Shown here: positions 8,579-16,857 of the stretch, piece after piece
Layout of the letters: the number at the start of each line of letters is the position of its first letter
Numbering within the stretch: the stretch's first letter is position 1
Assembly: GCA_023264815.1 (NCBI GenBank)
Contig: JAHFUZ010000020.1
Location: 1 to 64,000 of the forward strand
Direction: 5' to 3'
DNA from: Arthrobacter sp.
Lineage (GTDB): Bacteria > Actinomycetota > Actinomycetes > Actinomycetales > Micrococcaceae
Length of the DNA: 64,000 nucleotides
Translations under genes and position numbers: made by a program
Notes under the pieces: model-generated
Database searches by the model: none
Seen by the model: only the letters and a program-made list of their open reading frames with translations
What the model was told of the DNA's origin: nothing

Positions 8579-10119
8579 GCGGCTGCCGAGGCAGCCTGCC
8601 GCAGGCCGAGGGCCTGCCCGATGTCGTTGGGGTCCGGTGAGTCACGCTGCGACAGGTCCGCCAGGGTCCATGCCAGCCGCAGGACTCTGTCATAGCCCCT
8701 GGCCGTCAGAGCGCCGCGCTCCAGGGAATGGTCCAGGATGCGGGTTGCGGCGGCCGGCAGCCGCAGTGGCCCACGCAGGATCCTGCCGGGGACCTGGGAA
8801 TTGGTCTCCAGGCCGAACGTCCGCAACCGTTCGGCCTGGCGCCGGCGGGCGTCCTCCACGCGCCGTGCCACGGCGGCGGTGTCCTCCTCGGCACCTCCCT
8901 GACCGAAATCAGCCAGCGAAACCCGTTCCACCTGCAGCTGGATATCCACCCGGTCCAACAGCGGACCCGACATCCTGGCAGCGTAACGGCGCCGCATCAT
9001 GGGCGTGCACGTGCAGTCAAGCCCCTTTCCGGAGGCTTTACCGCAGGGGCACGGATTCGCGGCCAGGACCAGCTGGAAGCGGGCAGGATAGGCTGCCGTT
9101 CCGGCGGAGCGGTGAATGACAAGCTCGCCGCTCTCCAACGGTTGGCGGAGGGCGTCCAGGACACTGCGCTCGTATTCCGGAGCCTCGTCAAGGAACAGGA
9201 CTCCCCTGTGGGCGCGCGATGCTGCGCCGGGGCGGGGCAACCCGGAACCGCCGCCAATGATCGCGGCGGCGGTGGCCGAATGGTGGGGGTTTTCGAATGG
9301 CGGACGCCTCAGGAGCTGAACTGCGGCTGAGGGAAGCCCGCACAGCGAGTGGATGGCGGTGACTTCCATGGCCTCGTGGTCGGCCAGGTCGGGCAGGAGC
9401 CCCGGCAGCCTCTCGGCCAGCATGGTCTTGCCTGCGCCGGGCGGTCCAGTGAGCAAAAGGTGGTGCGCCCCGGCCGCGGCCACCTCGAGGGCACGGCGGG
9501 CATCGCCTTGGCCGGAGACATCGGCCATGTCAGGGACCCCGGTGGTCCCCGGGCCGGGTTCCCCGTGGCCGGGTTCATCGTCCGGTTCGAAGTCCAGTAC
9601 GAGCTCCTGCGGGTCTGCCCCGAAGTCGAGGGCAAGCCGGGCCAGGGTCCGGTACCCGCGGACGCTGGCTCCGGGCACCAGCGACGCCTCGGCGAGGTTG
9701 GCCTGGGCCACCACAACGTCCGAATAGCCGGCCTGGACAGCAGCCATCACGGCCGGAAGGATGCCGCGCACGGGCCGGAGCCTGCCGTCCAGCCCGAGTT
9801 CGGCGATGAAAACGGTCCGTTCCGTGGGCTTGATGTCATTCGCGGCCCTCAGGACGGCCATGGTGACGGCCAGGTCAAACCCCGAACCGCGTTTGGGCAG
9901 GGATGCCGGAATAAGGTTCGCCGTGATCTTGCGCCGGCTCAGCGGAATGCCCGAATTCTTGGCGGCCGAGCGTATCCGCTCCTTAGCTTCATTAAGGGAT
10001 GCGTCCGGCAGGCCAAGGATCACAAATGCCGGCAGCGTCTGTCCAATGTCGGCTTCGACTTCGACGATGTACCCGTTCAACCCAACCAGCGCCACCGAAT
10101 AGGTCCGGCCCAGCGCCAT
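8575..10119 (-). CDS. comM: YifB/ComM family Mg-chelatase-like AAA+ ATPase
   Basis: 514-residue protein with an N-terminal LonC-like domain (MALGRTYSVALVGLNGYIVEVEAD), a central AAA+ module with Walker A GPPGAGKTML and Walker B LFLDEAPEYE, and a C-terminal Mg-chelatase lid. ComM proteins are hexameric helicases that aid branch migration during natural transformation. It starts directly after the yraN stop (TAGATG) and overlaps dprA by four bases, so yraN-comM-dprA look co-translated. Confidence 0.93.
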   Translation of the reverse strand: MALGRTYSVALVGLNGYIVEVEADIGQTLPAFVILGLPDASLNEAKERIRSAAKNSGIPLSRRKITANLIPASLPKRGSGFDLAVTMAVLRAANDIKPTERTVFIAELGLDGRLRPVRGILPAVMAAVQAGYSDVVVAQANLAEASLVPGASVRGYRTLARLALDFGADPQELVLDFEPDDEPGHGEPGPGTTGVPDMADVSGQGDARRALEVAAAGAHHLLLTGPPGAGKTMLAERLPGLLPDLADHEAMEVTAIHSLCGLPSAAVQLLRRPPFENPHHSATAAAIIGGGSGLPRPGAASRAHRGVLFLDEAPEYERSVLDALRQPLESGELVIHRSAGTAAYPARFQLVLAANPCPCGKASGKGLDCTCTPMMRRRYAARMSGPLLDRVDIQLQVERVSLADFGQGGAEEDTAAVARRVEDARRRQAERLRTFGLETNSQVPGRILRGPLRLPAAATRILDHSLERGALTARGYDRVLRLAWTLADLSQRDSPDPNDIGQALGLRQAASAAA

Positions 10120-10476
10120 CTACCCCACCCCCTTGAGGTGCTCCACGAGGGGGTCGCCGCCGCCGTCGTCCACCACGGCGATCACATCCACCCGGCGCAG
10201 CGGCATCCGGAGCTCGCGGTCCCGGCACCACGCTGCTCCGAGGCGGTGCAGGCGGGCAAGTTTGGCCGTCCCCACAGCCTCAAAAGGGTGCCCGTAGTCA
10301 AGGGAACGCCGGGTTTTCACTTCGGCGATCACCAGGGCGTCCCCGTCCAGGGCCACGATGTCTATTTCGCCTTCGGTGCAGCGCCAGTTGCGCTCCACCA
10401 CCAGCATTCCGAGCGATTCAAGATAACCGGCGGCGAGCTCCTCACCGCGCAGGCCCAACAGGTCTTTAGCTTTCAT
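10120..10476 (-). CDS. YraN/UPF0102 family endonuclease-like protein
   Basis: 118-residue protein of the UPF0102 family, a PD-(D/E)XK nuclease-like fold. The motif is present in GEIDIVALDGDALVIAEVKTR: Asp, then Glu-Val-Lys after a short loop. Its cellular role is poorly defined; its usual position next to comM/dprA suggests a link with DNA uptake or repair. It is adjacent to comM without a gap. A 131-base gap separates it from the DUF2469 gene upstream. Confidence 0.88.
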   Translation of the reverse strand: MKAKDLLGLRGEELAAGYLESLGMLVVERNWRCTEGEIDIVALDGDALVIAEVKTRRSLDYGHPFEAVGTAKLARLHRLGAAWCRDRELRMPLRRVDVIAVVDDGGGDPLVEHLKGVG

Positions 10477-10607
10477 TTTGTACCTCCGACACCAGCCTGC
10501 GGGGGCAGGACCGTGGAAGGCGGAAAGCCGGTGGCCTATGTGGGTAATCCCGGAAAATAGTGCGTCTGCGGCGCCATTGTGGAGGGGAAGTGAGGCCTCA
10601 GGCGGCG

Positions 10608-10934
10608 TCAGTTGCCGAGGTCAACGTCCTTTGGCAGTGCCAGTTCCTCGTTGCGCGGCAGTTCTTCGACGTTGACATCCTTGAAGGTCAGCACCCGCAC
10701 GGTCTTCACGAACCGTGCCGAGCGATACACGTCCCAGACCCACGCGTCCTGCAGCGTGAGGTCGAAGTAGACCTCGCCGTCGGCGCTGCGGGCCTGCAGA
10801 TCCACGTGGTTGGCGAGGTAGAAGCGGCGCTCGGTCTCGACGACGTAGCTGAAGAGTCCCACGACATCCCGGTACTCCCGGTAGAGCTGCAGCTCCATGT
10901 CGGTTTCATAGTTTTCAAGATCTTCAGCACTCAT
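10608..10934 (-). CDS. DUF2469 family protein
   Basis: 108-residue acidic protein beginning MSAEDLENYETDMELQLYREYRDVV, characteristic of the actinobacterial DUF2469 family, which regularly lies between rnhB and yraN. No function is established and no catalytic motif is visible. The start at 10934 has GGAAG five bases upstream; an upstream ATG at 10964 would begin inside the palindrome at 10963-10992. Confidence 0.85.
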   Translation of the reverse strand: MSAEDLENYETDMELQLYREYRDVVGLFSYVVETERRFYLANHVDLQARSADGEVYFDLTLQDAWVWDVYRSARFVKTVRVLTFKDVNVEELPRNEELALPKDVDLGN

Positions 10935-10962
10935 GCTTCCATCTTGCACCATCCGCGGCGCC

Positions 10963-10992
10963 ACCGGCGCAGGGCTGCAGCCCTGCGCCGGT
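10963..10992 (-). terminator. 30-base perfect palindrome after rnhB
   Basis: ACCGGCGCAGGG (10963-10974), CTGCAG, then the exact reverse complement of the first arm (10981-10992). It begins 2 bases after the rnhB stop and ends 28 bases before DUF2469. No T run follows, so it may be an RNA processing or stability element rather than a full terminator. Confidence 0.5.
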
Positions 10993-10994
10993 GA

Positions 10995-11732
10995 TCAGAG
11001 TTCGCCGCCGAGGAGATTCCAGCTCACCCGATGGTAGGGGGTGGGGCCGGCGGCCCGCAGCGCGTCCCGGTGGATGGGCGTGGCATAGCCCTTGTTGACG
11101 TCCCAGCCGAAATCCGGGTATTCGCTGTGCAGGCCACGCATCTGCTGGTCCCGTTCAACTTTGGCGATCACGCTGGCTGCCGCCACGCTCAGGCACTGCA
11201 TGTCCGCCTTGACCTTGGTGTGGACGGGGGCGTCGCAGCCCGACTCCGGTACCGGCTCATCGAACAGGGACAGCTGCCCGGCCGGGGAGAGCCAGTTGTG
11301 GCTGCCATCAAGCAGGACCACGTCCGGGGTCACGCCAGCGGCCAGGATCTCCCGCCATGCACGGGTTCCGGCGAGCCGCAGCGCCGCGATGATGCCCAGC
11401 GCATCGATCTCCCGGGCAGAGGCATGCCCCACCGCAGAGGCAACACTCCAGCGCCGTACCAGAGGTTCCAGCCGCTCCCGCTCGGAAGGACTCAACAGTT
11501 TACTGTCCCGCACCCCGGACAGTGGCTTCTGGGTCTGCAAGTCAACCACTGCGATGCCGACACTCACGGGCCCTGCCAGGGCTCCCCGCCCCACTTCGTC
11601 GACACCGGCCAGGTAGCGGGCGCCCTGGGCCTTGAACGTCCGTTCATGCCGGAGGGTGGGCGCCTTTGCCGTGGCCGCCGGGCGTTGGCGGGCGAGGTCC
11701 TGGGCAAGGGGCGCCGGGATGGCTGTGGACAC
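10995..11732 (-). CDS. rnhB: Ribonuclease HII
   Basis: 245-residue enzyme that removes ribonucleotides from DNA and cleaves RNA in RNA-DNA hybrids. Active-site acidic residues are visible in [17 protein letters not shown] (Asp-Glu), [10 protein letters not shown] (Asp) and the [11 protein letters not shown] segment (Asp). The N-terminal 35 residues are a variable extension. It starts two bases after the lepB stop, in the long minus-strand operon, and a perfect palindrome follows. Confidence 0.95.
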   Translation of the reverse strand: MSTAIPAPLAQDLARQRPAATAKAPTLRHERTFKAQGARYLAGVDEVGRGALAGPVSVGIAVVDLQTQKPLSGVRDSKLLSPSERERLEPLVRRWSVASAVGHASAREIDALGIIAALRLAGTRAWREILAAGVTPDVVLLDGSHNWLSPAGQLSLFDEPVPESGCDAPVHTKVKADMQCLSVAAASVIAKVERDQQMRGLHSEYPDFGWDVNKGYATPIHRDALRAAGPTPYHRVSWNLLGGEL

Positions 11733-11734
11733 GG

Positions 11735-12574
11735 TTATTCCCCTGCGGGCACGTTCCGGAAGACGTCGGGGTAGTTCTCCAGGACGGAGATCCGGTTGAG
11801 CGGCCAGGCAATGACGGCGGCCTTGCCCTCCACGTCCACCAGGTCAACGAACCCGCCATTGGCATCCAGATGCGAGCGGGAGTCGGCTGAATGGTTCCGG
11901 TTATCGCCCATGACCCAGACCTTCCCTTCGGGCACGACGACGTCGAAGTCGCGGATCTGCGGTTCCTCAGCAGTGTTGACGTAGGTTTCATCGATCGGAG
12001 ATCCGTTGACGGTTATTTTACCGGCGTCGTCACAGCAGAGCACGTGGTCTCCGGGAAGCCCGATGACGCGCTTGACGAGGTGCTGCTCTGAGCTGTCCGG
12101 CAGCAGACCCACGAACGTGAGACCATCCTGCACCCAGGTGAAGGGGCCCTGCTGCTTCTCCGGTGCCGCAGCGAGCCAGCCCTGGGTGTCCCGGAAGACC
12201 ACCACGTCACCCCGTGAGAGCGCGAACGGCTCGGGCACCAGGAGGTTCACGAAGATCCTGTCATTGACATCCAAGGTATTCACCATGGACTCGGACGGAA
12301 TGTAGAACGCCCGGAACAGGAAGGTCTTAATCAGGAAGGACAGCACAACGGCGATCACCACCACGGTGGCAACTTCCTTCAGCCAGACGAAAATCTGGCT
12401 GGGCCGCTCGTCGTCGGTCTTCGACGCCGCAGAGCGCCGTCCAGGCACCTGCGCCTCGGCGGTGGAGTCGGCGTCGGGCGTCCGCGGGCGCGGCGCGGCA
12501 CCGGCATTGCCGGTGGCCTCGTCCTCGGCGGGCTCACGTGACGGCTCGGGAGTCCGGGCTTGGTTCTCGGGCAT
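11735..12574 (-). CDS. lepB: Signal peptidase I (second of two tandem copies)
   Basis: 279-residue membrane peptidase that cleaves Sec/Tat signal peptides. A Pro/Glu/Ala-rich cytoplasmic N-terminus (about residues 1-60) is followed by one membrane segment ([17 protein letters not shown]). The catalytic Ser is in [12 protein letters not shown], the Lys in [10 protein letters not shown], and the box [11 protein letters not shown] is present. The start directly follows the stop of the upstream paralogue (TAGATG). Both copies keep both catalytic residues, so both should be active. Confidence 0.94.
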   Translation of the reverse strand: MPENQARTPEPSREPAEDEATGNAGAAPRPRTPDADSTAEAQVPGRRSAASKTDDERPSQIFVWLKEVATVVVIAVVLSFLIKTFLFRAFYIPSESMVNTLDVNDRIFVNLLVPEPFALSRGDVVVFRDTQGWLAAAPEKQQGPFTWVQDGLTFVGLLPDSSEQHLVKRVIGLPGDHVLCCDDAGKITVNGSPIDETYVNTAEEPQIRDFDVVVPEGKVWVMGDNRNHSADSRSHLDANGGFVDLVDVEGKAAVIAWPLNRISVLENYPDVFRNVPAGE

Positions 12575-13252
12575 CTACGGTCCGTCCTGTGTCGTTGGTG
12601 CTGCCGCGTGCGGCCGTGGTACTTCAGCAAATCTATCAAGTGGCCAGACGATTTGGACCGGTCTGCCAATAACCTTGGACATCGGAACCATGCCCCCGCC
12701 CGGAGCGCCGAGCAGGCTGCGTGAGTCGGCAGACACCGAGCGGTGGTCACCGAGGAGCCAGAGCCTCCCGTCGGGAACCACGGCAGTGAAAACCTGGGTG
12801 CTTGGCTTGTCGCCCGAAAAGACATAGGGCTCATCGAGCGCTGTGCCGTTCACGGTGAGCTTTCCGGCGGCATCGCAGCAGACCACGGTATCTCCGGGAA
12901 GACCGATGACCCGCTTCACATAGGTTGTATCGCTGCCGGTCAGTCCCAGCCATTGACCCGCCGCAGCGACGGAGTCAAGCAGCGGACCCTTTCCGCTGTT
13001 CAGTGGGGCGAAGGATCCCCTGCCGTCAAAAACCACGATGTCGCCCCGGCGGACCGGTTCATTCTGGAAATCGGTCCGGGATACCAGGATCCGGTCACCG
13101 CCCTCAAGCGCAGGTTCCATGGAGTCGGAGGGGATGTAATACACGTCGAGCCAGAGGGACCGGACCAGGCCACTGATGGCCACCGCGAGGAGAAGTGCCA
13201 GGAACGCAAAACGCCAGCCCATAGGTCTGGGCTGGCGTTTTGTGTGGTCCAT
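12575..13252 (-). CDS. lepB: Signal peptidase I (first of two tandem copies)
   Basis: 225-residue signal peptidase lacking the long N-terminal tail of its neighbour. A membrane segment (WRFAFLALLLAVAISGLV) is followed by YIPSDSMEPAL with the nucleophile Ser and [10 protein letters not shown] with the general-base Lys; the GDHRSVSADSR box is present. The start at 13252 is preceded by AGGA. A 14-base-pair hairpin with a TTTT tract overlaps codons 4 to 16, which could block or control expression. Starting instead at Met11 (13222) would put the hairpin around the start, but no ribosome-binding site is seen there. Confidence 0.92.
   Translation of the reverse strand: MDHTKRQPRPMGWRFAFLALLLAVAISGLVRSLWLDVYYIPSDSMEPALEGGDRILVSRTDFQNEPVRRGDIVVFDGRGSFAPLNSGKGPLLDSVAAAGQWLGLTGSDTTYVKRVIGLPGDTVVCCDAAGKLTVNGTALDEPYVFSGDKPSTQVFTAVVPDGRLWLLGDHRSVSADSRSLLGAPGGGMVPMSKVIGRPVQIVWPLDRFAEVPRPHAAAPTTQDGP
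13207..13242 (-). terminator. Terminator-like hairpin overlapping the 5' coding region of lepB
   Basis: Minus-strand CAAAACGCCAGCCC and its exact complement form a 14-base-pair stem around an 8-base loop, with TTTTG at the end of the stem. It lies downstream of rplS (stop at 13335) but inside lepB codons 4-16. It could terminate rplS transcripts or attenuate lepB. Confidence 0.6.
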
Positions 13253-13334
13253 GATCCGTATTCCTGGGCGCTGTTGCTATGGGCTCCGGCGCTGGCCTGG
13301 CACGGCTGGGCCTGCTGCTGTAGGTCCCGCGGGA

Positions 13335-13694
13335 CTACTTGGCGGTGTGGAAGTCGCGCTTTTCCTTGATCTTGGCAGCCTTACCGCGCAGTTCACGCAT
13401 GTAGTAAAGCTTGGCGCGGCGCACGTCACCCTTGGAGACGAGTTCGATCTTGTCGATGATCGGGGAGTGTACCGGGAAGGTACGCTCCACGCCGACGCCG
13501 AAGGAAACCTTGCGGACCGTGAAGGTCTCACGGATACCGTCACCCTGGCGGCCCAGGACGAAGCCCTGGAAGACCTGGACGCGGGAGTTCTTGCCTTCGA
13601 TGATGTTCACGTGAACCTTGAGGGTGTCACCCGCGCGGAACTCAGGAACATCGGTGCGCAGCGAGGCTGCATCTACGGAATCGAGAATATGCAT
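13335..13694 (-). CDS. rplS: 50S ribosomal protein L19
   Basis: 119-residue large-subunit protein located at the 30S-50S interface. It begins [27 protein letters not shown] and contains the conserved [16 protein letters not shown] and [17 protein letters not shown] segments. The start at 13694 follows AGGAG with an 8-base spacer, so the ATG at 13718 is not used. The 247-base gap before it, after trmD, contains a minus-strand TTGACA at 13834-13829, so rplS may have its own promoter. Confidence 0.97.
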   Translation of the reverse strand: MHILDSVDAASLRTDVPEFRAGDTLKVHVNIIEGKNSRVQVFQGFVLGRQGDGIRETFTVRKVSFGVGVERTFPVHSPIIDKIELVSKGDVRRAKLYYMRELRGKAAKIKEKRDFHTAK

Positions 13695-13941
13695 GATTGC
13701 ACTCCTGGTGAACGCCACAGGTCATTCACTTTGGGTCACGGCGGGCAAGCCCGGCTGCGCTGTACGCGCCGGAAATTACCGCCGAAAGTTAAGTGGTCCG
13801 GTCCCTTCACTGATTGAAAGTACCGGGGTGTCAAGCTGTTGGTTGCGCTCCCCCTGTGGCAGGTGCGGACCCAGCAGACACAAGGACTAATTTTGCCACA
13901 CTCCGGGGCCTTCAGCCAATTGTGGGTGCCGCAGGGTGTGT

Positions 13942-14781
13942 TCAGGCGGAGGTATCCGTGGCGCCGCCGCCAGAGGCGTTGTCAGCGTCCGCGGTACGCC
14001 GGACGCAGAGGCGGCCGTCGACGACGTCGTACCCGAGATCGCCGAGTGCCGTACGGTCGGCACGGGGCAGCTTCCCGGCGTCGAACGCTTCAAGAAGGTC
14101 CGGACGGCGCTCCGCCGTCCGGCGGTACTGCTCGTGGCGGCGCCACTGGGCAATTTTTCCGTGGTTGCCGCTCAACAGCACAGCAGGCACCTCCCGGTCC
14201 CGCCACGTGGAAGGCTTGGTGTAGACGGGATACTCCAGCAGTCCGTCCGAGTGCGATTCCTCCACCAGCGACTCGGGATTGCCCACAACACCCGGCAGCA
14301 GCCTGCCGATGGCCTCGACCATGGCCAGGACGGCCACCTCACCGCCATTGAGGACGTAGTCGCCCAGGCTGACGGGCCGCACGGTAAAGTGATCAGCTGC
14401 CCATTCGATGACCCGCTCGTCGATGCCTTCGTAGCGGCCGCAGGCAAAAACCAGGTGGTCCTCTTCGGCCAGCTCGTAGGCCAGCGCCTGCGTGAAGCGT
14501 TCCCCTGCCGGCGAGGGAACGATCAGTACGGGCTTGTCCGTGCGGCCTTCGTTGGCTCCGGCAACGGAGGCCAGTGCCTGCGCCCACGGTTCGGCCTTCA
14601 TCACCATGCCGGCGCCGCCGCCGTAGGGCGTGTCATCCACGGTGCGGTGCTTATCGGTGGTGAACCCGCGCAGGTCGTGGACGCGCAGGTCCAGCAGGCC
14701 GTCCTGGCGTGCCTTGCCGATCAGGGACAGTTCCAGGGGCGCCAGGTACTCGGGAAAGATGCTGACGACGTCGACCCTCAT
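13942..14781 (-). CDS. trmD: tRNA (guanine-37-N1)-methyltransferase
   Basis: 279-residue SPOUT methyltransferase that makes m1G37 next to the anticodon and prevents +1 frameshifting. It begins [13 protein letters not shown] and contains [13 protein letters not shown] and the trefoil-knot SAM-binding region [10 protein letters not shown]...[11 protein letters not shown]. The start codon is directly after the rimM stop. The C-terminal residues (about 262-279) are a variable acidic/Ser-rich tail. Confidence 0.96.
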   Translation of the reverse strand: MRVDVVSIFPEYLAPLELSLIGKARQDGLLDLRVHDLRGFTTDKHRTVDDTPYGGGAGMVMKAEPWAQALASVAGANEGRTDKPVLIVPSPAGERFTQALAYELAEEDHLVFACGRYEGIDERVIEWAADHFTVRPVSLGDYVLNGGEVAVLAMVEAIGRLLPGVVGNPESLVEESHSDGLLEYPVYTKPSTWRDREVPAVLLSGNHGKIAQWRRHEQYRRTAERRPDLLEAFDAGKLPRADRTALGDLGYDVVDGRLCVRRTADADNASGGGATDTSA

Positions 14782-15327
14782 CTAGGCGTTGCCCTCTGGG
14801 TCAGCGGCAGCGGAGTCGTCAGAGTTGATGTCGAACAGTCCGTCCGGCGGGGTGAGCAGCACAAATCCCTCGGCGATGTTGACTTCCGGCACGATCTGTT
14901 CGACGAAGGGGATGAGGATTTCTTTTCCGTCGGCGCCCTCGATCACCAGCAGGTCCTGGACCGGCATGGTGTGCAGGGCAGCGACCTTACCCACCACCTG
15001 CGAGCCCACGCGGGCTTCGAGTCCAACGAGTTCGTGTTCGTACCAGCCTTCGTCGCCGTCCTCATCGAGCTCTTCGGTTTCGATAAAGAGCTTGGCGCCA
15101 CGGAGCGCCTCTGCCTGGTTGCGGGTTTCGATTTGCTCGAACGCAAGCAGCAGGATGTCCTTGTTCCAACGAGCGCTCTCCACCGTCAGGGGCCCTGCCG
15201 AGGCTGGCTCCACCACAAATTCGGTGCCCGGAACAAACCGGTCTGCCGGAGCATCAGTGAGCACCTGGACCGTCACTTCCCCGCGTATTCCGTGCGGTTT
15301 GCCGATTCGTGCCACCTGAAGCTGCAT
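14782..15327 (-). CDS. rimM: Ribosome maturation factor RimM
   Basis: 181-residue factor that binds S19 and assists assembly of the 30S head. It begins MQLQVARIGKPHGIRGEV (RimM N domain) followed by the PRC-barrel part (GWYEHELVGLEARV, GKVAALHTMPVQDLLVIE). The frame extends to an ATG at 15372, but the ribosome-binding site for that start would lie within a terminator stem. GAGGA lies five bases before 15327, which I therefore choose. A terminator separates it from khpA upstream. Confidence 0.93.
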   Translation of the reverse strand: MQLQVARIGKPHGIRGEVTVQVLTDAPADRFVPGTEFVVEPASAGPLTVESARWNKDILLLAFEQIETRNQAEALRGAKLFIETEELDEDGDEGWYEHELVGLEARVGSQVVGKVAALHTMPVQDLLVIEGADGKEILIPFVEQIVPEVNIAEGFVLLTPPDGLFDINSDDSAAADPEGNA

Positions 15328-15373
15328 CTGTTCCTCTGTTCCGGTTGTGGGAATTTCCACGGGTGTTCTCATG

Positions 15374-15417
15374 AAAACACTCCGGCCCCTCCACCGTCAG
15401 GGGTGGAAGGGCCGGAG
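15374..15417 (-). terminator. Terminator between khpA and rimM
   Basis: Sixteen-base-pair stem with one mismatch (15380-15395 with 15402-15417), loop of six bases, then TGTTTTC on the minus strand. A run of six A bases lies on the other flank, so it could also act in reverse. It divides rpsP-khpA from rimM-trmD. Confidence 0.75.
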
Positions 15418-15441
15418 CAAAAAACTGATGTTGCCGAGCGC

Positions 15442-15684
15442 TTAGCGGCGGCGGTCGGTGTCGACGACGTCGACCCTTACCGGCTCGCCGTCTGCCAGCG
15501 CCGCCACAACTGTGCGCAGTGCACGTGCGGTGCGGCCCTGGCGGCCGATTACCCGTCCAAGGTCATCCTGATGAACGCGGACCTCGAGGGTGTCCCCTCG
15601 GCGGTTGTTCTTCGAGCTGACCTTGACATCCTCCGGCGAATCAACGATTCCCCGGACCAGGTGTTCGAGCGCTTCTGCCAGCAA
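15442..15684 (-). CDS. khpA: KH-domain RNA-binding protein KhpA
   Basis: 80-residue single KH domain protein. The GxxG loop is in VIGRQGRTARALRTVV; the rest is the usual beta-alpha-alpha-beta KH unit with the segment LVDSPEDVKV-like at the start. KhpA acts with KhpB (Jag) in RNA binding and cell-length control in Gram-positive bacteria. It lies one base after the rpsP stop, so the two are co-transcribed. A terminator follows. Confidence 0.92.
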   Translation of the reverse strand: MLAEALEHLVRGIVDSPEDVKVSSKNNRRGDTLEVRVHQDDLGRVIGRQGRTARALRTVVAALADGEPVRVDVVDTDRRR

Positions 15685-15685
15685 T

Positions 15686-16102
15686 CTACTCAGCCTCGGT
15701 GGCTTCTGCTTCGGCCGGGGCCTCGGCTGCGTCAGACTTGCTTGCCTTCTTGGTGATGGCTTCCGGGATAATCACGGAACCCTTTTCCGGGGCAACAAAG
15801 GCTTCCTTGGGAGCCTTGGTCTTCAGGGTGCCTTCCTGGCCCGGCAGGCCCTTGAACTTCTGCCAGTCACCGGTGATCTTGAGGATCGCGGCTACCTGCT
15901 CGGACGGCTGTGCGCCGACGCCGAGCCAGTACTGGGCCCGGTCCGACTGGACCTCAATGTATGAGGGCTCTTCGGTGGGGTGGTACTTGCCGATTTCTTC
16001 GATGGCACGGCCGTCACGCTTGGCGCGTGCGTCCATGACGACGATGCGGTAGTACGGGGCGCGCATTTTGCCAAAGCGCTTAAGGCGAATCTTTACGGCC
16101 AC
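15686..16102 (-). CDS. rpsP: 30S ribosomal protein S16
   Basis: 138-residue small-subunit protein beginning [22 protein letters not shown] with the signature [17 protein letters not shown]. The start is GTG at 16102: AGGAG at 16118-16114 is 11 bases upstream, whereas another GTG at 16114 overlaps that site and cannot use it. The C-terminal 35 residues are an Ala/Glu/Lys-rich extension ([25 protein letters not shown]), as in other actinobacteria and absent in E. coli. Confidence 0.95.
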   Translation of the reverse strand: MAVKIRLKRFGKMRAPYYRIVVMDARAKRDGRAIEEIGKYHPTEEPSYIEVQSDRAQYWLGVGAQPSEQVAAILKITGDWQKFKGLPGQEGTLKTKAPKEAFVAPEKGSVIIPEAITKKASKSDAAEAPAEAEATEAE

Positions 16103-16232
16103 TTTTGTGGTCACTCCTGTTTCAGAAAGGGGTGAACCGACGTTCTGCACCCGTGGGGCGGGCCATACTTGAGGGTTCGAAGGACAGGATCCGGACGCGG
16201 AGAGAGGGGCCACGCAGATCGAGTACCTGTTT

Positions 16233-16241
16233 ATTGTGCCA
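16233..16241 (-). promoter_or_regulatory. Candidate extended -10 of the rpsP operon
   Basis: Minus-strand TGGCACAAT matches an extended -10 (TGn plus CACAAT). No good -35 is seen. It would give a leader of about 120 bases before rpsP. Confidence 0.35.
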
Positions 16242-16303
16242 GATCAGCGTCCGGATTTCGACTTGACACGCGTGGAGCGGGAACCGCGCGGACACGGGAG
16301 GGG

Positions 16304-16741
16304 CTAGGACGACCAGACGTAGACGCCTGTGCGGTCGGCGTCGTCGATCCCGCTGGCCAACTCCGCGATCTGCTGGACATACTTCCGCGCGTCGGCGGCG
16401 CTGAACGGCATGTCATCCTGGGCCGCCCACTGCTCGGCGACATCGTCCAGGACATTGCCCTCACCTTCAGTCTCGTAGCTGAGGAGGTCGGCGAGGGCGC
16501 GGACCATGGCCGGCGGGACTCCGAGGAGGGAATCGCTGGATACATCAACCATGGCGAGCTCATAGCCTTCGCTGCCGGCGTGGACTGCCGCCCCCGCGAG
16601 ATCGCCAAGCTGTTCGATTTCGAAGTCACTGACCCCCGGAATCCGCAGTGCGGGCCCCGACGGCGAGCCGCCGGCGTCAAGGACCCCGGCGCGTTTCAGC
16701 GCGGCGTCGTGGGTGGCAGCAAAGATTTCAGTGAAGCCCAT
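16304..16741 (-). CDS. Hypothetical protein, soluble and acidic
   Basis: 145 residues, not recognised. No signal peptide, membrane segment, metal motif or nucleotide-binding motif is visible. The segment DADRTGVYVWSS ends the protein, and the composition is rich in Ala, Asp and Glu, suggesting a cytoplasmic helical protein. Start uncertain: an ATG at 16756 precedes the ATG at 16741; AGGG lies about nine bases before the latter. It lies upstream of rpsP on the same strand with a 200-base gap and its codon use matches its neighbours, so I believe it is a real gene. Confidence 0.6.
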   Translation of the reverse strand: MGFTEIFAATHDAALKRAGVLDAGGSPSGPALRIPGVSDFEIEQLGDLAGAAVHAGSEGYELAMVDVSSDSLLGVPPAMVRALADLLSYETEGEGNVLDDVAEQWAAQDDMPFSAADARKYVQQIAELASGIDDADRTGVYVWSS

Positions 16742-16857
16742 GGGAACAGCCCTCATTCCGTCGACGGTGCGGCCCAGGCGGGCAGCCCTGAGGGCTACCC
16801 CGGCCGTTCGGAATCAGCCTAGTACACGGCGGGACCGCTTTGATGCCCGCCCGCGGG

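Noticed and set aside
9349..10560. 403-codon plus-strand frame opposite comM and yraN
   Set aside because: Antisense shadow of two clearly recognised genes.
13936..15756. 606-codon open frame on the plus strand opposite trmD, rimM and khpA
   Set aside because: It is the mirror of real minus-strand genes in GC-rich DNA; the composition is not protein-like and no start signal is present.
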